Assembly (NCBI GenBank): GCA_013398275.1
Contig: VZSE01005023.1
Coordinates: 372,001 to 436,000 of the forward strand
Length of the DNA stretch: 64,000 nucleotides
From: Promerops cafer
Taxonomy: Eukaryota; Chordata; Aves; Passeriformes; Nectariniidae
Direction: 5' to 3'
Part shown: in pieces, positions 60,201 to 64,000 of the stretch
How positions within the stretch are numbered: the stretch's first letter is position 1
How the letters are laid out: the number at the start of each line of letters is the position of its first letter
Position numbers and translations under genes: made by a program
Notes under the pieces: model-generated
The model's database searches: none
Told to the model about the DNA's origin: nothing
The model's input: only the letters and a program-made list of their open reading frames with translations

Positions 60201-62049
60201 TGCTGACATAGTGTATAGCTAGGCAGATGTTAGATTAGACCCTTGAACCCCTATTGGAAAACAAGATTCATCTTCACAGAGAGAAAGTAGCCTTAAGCAA
60301 GATCTGACCTTGTGTGTTTTGACTTGGCTCTCAAACCTTCATGACATAATATTCTCACTTCCTGTGCTTTCAGTAGTGGCTGTGTTCTACCAAGAGAATA
60401 AACTGCCAGAAAGTGAGGTGCTTTTGGAAACCAGGACTTGTGGTTGTGGAATTAGAAACTCAGATGAAATTGTAAGATCATATATTTCCATCTTCTTTCC
60501 CAACATATGGAAACTGGACCACGCATTGCCATTCACATTAAGATACTAAGAAATATTTTTTGCTCCCAAATCCTTATAGCTTTGACTATATTCATAATTT
60601 AAATGTTCTTCTCCTGTCTGTGCTGCAAACTGTAGTGCAGAACCCAATAGCTGGAAGCAAAGGTCTCATTTCTTCAAAGCTTTAGAGAAACCTATAGGCA
60701 ATTGATTTATTCCAGGCTAAGATAATGTACAGTTAAAAGAGAGATTAATGAAGATGGTTCCAGCTTTGGCTGTGGTCCTAATACATGCATCTGGAATGCG
60801 ATTACTGGGAAATAAAAAATTACAATAGCATAGGCAGCAGATTTTTTTCCAACTGTATGTACAGACAGCCAAGATATTATCAAACACATACATCTGCATT
60901 CAGCAATTTTCATTTCTTCAAATAAGGGGAAGTAAGGAACTTGTTGATTGAACAGTGACTGCAGTGTTCTGACTTGATATTAAAACAAAATCACCCACAT
61001 ACATCATTCTGTAAAAAAAACAATAAGTGATAAAAATAAATGACAGTACAGGTTTTGGGACTAAGATGGAAAAGCACCAGTCACCAAGCAAAATTGAATG
61101 TTGCAAAAAGGATGACACAGAGTGTAGCTTATAATCCCAGGAAGGGATCAACTTCTCAGTACAGGTCAGGCAGTATAGTTTGACATTAAGAAGCATGGAA
61201 CTAAATCAGATGAAAATATAAAATTAATGTATTCACAGGTGAAGAGGAAAAAAATGAAATGTTCCCCAGGAAGTTTCTCCCATTGCTCTACTACTGAGAG
61301 AGAAGAATAAGCTCAAATCATAGCCAGTAATGGCTGTGAAGGTTTTTCTTTAAGCCAGAGTAGGGAAATGTAATACAAGAGAAATAAAGTCATGCTTCTC
61401 AAGTGGTCCAACTGTCCTTACTCTGTCCTGTCTACAGCAGAAGAAGCAAGGAGGGAAAGGCCAGGCAGGAGGGAAGGCTCTGGAGAAGTGTGTAGCAGAG
61501 AGGTGAGTGTAGGAAGAAGGCACTGTAGGAAGGTGCTCTAACTGCTGGCTCTGGTCCCACTAGCTGTGATCTGTGGCCAGCAAACCCACGCCCCTCTTGA
61601 GCAAGTCCCTCAGCCACCTTCTCTACCAGCTCACTCTTCTCTCTGGCCAGGCTTCCCTTTCAGCTTCCTCAAATGTCCCTGTCATCACTTTCTGCGTGTG
61701 GTCCAGGAGGCAAAGGCTGCAATCCATTTCTGAAGCTGCAGGTGGCTGCCCCGTTCCTGCTTCAGACAGTGCCAGTGCAGTTTGGTGGATGAGTCAAAGG
61801 GAGCCTCCGCGTCCTCACCACTCACACTTCCTAAGCTCTCCCAGATGTGGCACCTGGATTAGAAGTGCTGCTCCTTTCACTTCTCATTTCAAGCAGAGAG
61901 AGCTAGCTCACAGGGATGTTGACAATACTACAGTACTGTCACTACCTGGACAAAGGGATTACAGAAAAAGGCCAGCTGTTGACCACCTCACCTTTTTCTG
62001 AGATGAAACACACACTACTTTTTTATTGTCTCTTTCTTAGTATGCTTTA
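57261..62049. other. Unique stretch, no gene seen
   Basis: No exon, RNA gene or transposon is recognised. The frame at 61573-62001 (142 codons) is GC-richer than its surroundings and rich in Ser and Pro but has no known motif, so it is left uncalled. Frames at 58644-58952 and 60310-60549 are likewise unassigned. Confidence 0.45.
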
Positions 62050-62600
62050 CTTAGTTGTTATATGCCAAAAGCTATATATAAGACTAAGAATTTAAAATAA
62101 ACTGTAACAATTAAACTGAAAATTTTATGAACTTTCCTAATAGAAATGGTCATATATGGCCTGTTTTGCAAAGAGCCTTTAATATTAAGTCTTTTTCACC
62201 AGACTTTATCGAGCAGACATTATCAAATTGGTTGTATAAATCTAAGTAATAACCTCATCTAAGTTTCCATGTTCTTATTTATCCTGTTACAACAAATTTC
62301 TAAACTTTTATCTTGCATCTTTGAAATTACAGATTATTTTAATAAATATTTTAATATTTAATATAACAATAATTTCATTTTCCTTTATAAAACTGGCATT
62401 ATTGTTTCATCACAAAACAATGTTGTTCATTCAGTGGTTACTTGCTTGTGAACAGAAAACGTGAAGCTCAGCTCCAACTACCACATGAATGACAGTTCAA
62501 TCTATTTAAAATGTCTGAGCATTCCCAGACTTTTCGATAAATGAATTTGAGTTAAGGTGAATTAAACGTTCAAGAAACATTTAAAACATTACACATTTTA
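62050..62600. promoter_or_regulatory. Candidate conserved noncoding block
   Basis: AT-rich, non-repetitive sequence with AATTACAGATTATTTTAATA near 62326, an AT-only run around 62340-62370, and ACAACAATAATTTCATT-like SOX and homeodomain cores. No frame of note. This looks like the kind of element kept in gene deserts, but conservation was not tested. Confidence 0.18.
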
Positions 62601-64000
62601 CTACCTTAAATTTCCCATTCTTTATTTGCAACTAGTCAAGCAGTGAGAAATTGAATAAAAATCAACAATATGATCCTAAATACAAAGTGAAAACATAAAT
62701 TGATACTTTGGTATATGGCAATTTGATATGTGAGCATTGCGCTATTTTGGACATAAGATGTTTAAGTGCTATTTAAATATTAGGTCTGTCAATCAAGCTA
62801 CTTTGACAAGTGAAAAATTCTCAAAGTGGTAATCAACCAATATCCCAGGAAGCAATTGTTTACTTTAGCACTTCATCTAGATAGTTGAATTTGGTTCAGG
62901 GAACAAAAGCTTTTCTTGAGTGATGCCAGCACAGCTGGTGCAATATTCAGCATTTACCCTTAAAAAGATTTCCTTATTTGGGAAAGACTTCATCATCAAA
63001 AGACAAAAAAATTGTGAGTTGTATCAAATGCTTGTTTAAGGATTCTGCTAAACAGAATGATACAGTAAATACCAGATGGAAGATGTGTGCTTCAGGCAAG
63101 AGAATAGAGGCCTGTAAATTCTGGAAAAGTGAAGGTAAAAAATGAACACAATAATACCATATGAAATTTTAGGCCCTTTTCAATCCCAAAATTCAGTTTA
63201 AAATAGTTTAAACTAGCTACTGCACAGACCAAGCTCTATAGTTTAATGTAATTTCATAAATCTTTTTCAGGGGGCAGAATCTCAAAGGCATTGCAGGCAG
63301 AAGAATCAACATTCAACAATGAGCATTTTCTTGACAAAACATAATGAAATTCCATCAATCAATTGAAACAGACTTGTACAGAGTACTGGAAATAATCTTG
63401 AAATAAAAACCATTAAATAATTCATTATATAAATATCATCATGTTGTTGATTATAGGGCAATATTCTAACAGAACATGGGAATACTTTTGATTTTTAACA
63501 CATCTAAGAAAGTATTCTTCTCAAATCTTATCCAAGAGACAAATATTTCTTCCCGTAATACCAGGAACACAAAATCCATATTTGACATATTATCAGAATA
63601 CCAGTAAGTGCTGGTCCTGTACCAGAAGGATATTGTGCCTACAGGCTTGTCTTACATGCATAGATTATGTTTTAATCTCTGATGTGGTCAGTTCACAGGC
63701 ACGTGTAGAAAGTATTTGCCCCCTTCGTGTCTGCAGAGCAGCTGTTTAGTGTATCTGCTGAGCATCACATCATTCCTGCAGACATCTCTGATATCTGCAT
63801 ACATCTAAAGGTACACTTGGTCTTACTGAACTTGAATTCTTCAATGTCTTTCTCCAACTCAGGCTGTTAGCTATTTAACTCAGAATTCATGTGAATCAAT
63901 TGTTTCAATCAAAATCAAATGCTGTATGTTAAGCATGTAAATTGGATCTTTGGGAGGGCAATAACACAAAAAAGACTCCTTAGGGGAAAAAAGGACAAAA
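62601..64000. other. AT-rich stretch to window end, no gene seen
   Basis: No gene is recognised. The segment at 63160-63480, with CCATCAATCAATTGAAAC near 63352 (PBX/HOX-like) and ATTAAATAATTCATTATATA near 63412, again has the texture of conserved noncoding DNA. The short run AAAGTATTTGCCCCCTT at 63709-63725 recalls an ancient vertebrate repeat, but it is too short to call. Confidence 0.4.

Noticed and set aside
61573..62001. 142-codon plus-strand frame
   Set aside because: GC-rich patch without recognisable domain or splice signals; no support beyond length.
63700..63740. AAAGTATTTGCCCCCTT as an ancient DNA-transposon or SINE remnant
   Set aside because: Only 17 bases match my memory of an old vertebrate repeat; flanks do not continue the match.

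Overview
The window looks like bird nuclear DNA, most likely from a songbird. The evidence is three kinds of repeat: at least four fragments of CR1 LINEs (the main avian retrotransposon, with 3' tails built from an 8-bp ATTCTGTG-type repeat), an LTR near 27.1-27.7 kb that resembles ERVL-type LTRs common in passerines, and a second solo LTR near 6.8-7.2 kb. Species and chromosome cannot be read from the sequence. These identifications rest on remembered family sequences, not on a search.

I found no protein-coding gene of the host. Apart from the CR1 reverse-transcriptase relics, the open reading frames are short, have no recognisable domains and behave like chance frames in AT-rich DNA. There is no CpG island, and I recognised no tRNA, rRNA, miRNA or CRISPR structure (no covariance scan was possible). 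The window is therefore a gene desert or part of one very long intron.

Layout: 1-260 AT-rich DNA carrying a sequence that matches the consensus of a vertebrate recursive splice site (junction 202/203); 340-800 an old CR1 fragment (minus); 2677-2739 an (AAG)21 microsatellite; 6833 to about 7240 a solo LTR (minus) with TATA box and poly(A) signal in the expected order; 7.2-22.6 kb unique AT-rich DNA; 22575 to about 25010 one old CR1 (minus) split by a second, later CR1 (23437-24953, minus); 25-27.1 kb unique DNA with a homeodomain-site-rich block; 27146-27737 a solo ERVL-type LTR (plus); 27.7-45.99 kb unique DNA with T- and TA-rich repeats and a 35-base assembly gap at 43143-43177 inside a poly(A) tract; 45994-46071 a short CR1 3' tail (plus); 46-64 kb unique AT-rich DNA with a 9-bp AT minisatellite at 55658-55728 and several candidate conserved noncoding blocks.

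The most interesting signal is at the left edge: a 13-base pyrimidine run, then ACAG joined directly to GTAAGT, followed 54 bases later by another GTAAGT, with stops in all three frames between them. In long vertebrate genes this arrangement marks recursive splicing. If real, it implies that this window lies in a very long intron of a plus-strand gene, which would fit the lack of exons. Other splice-like cassettes on the same strand (5379-5392, 17519/17520, 16613-16686) are weaker.
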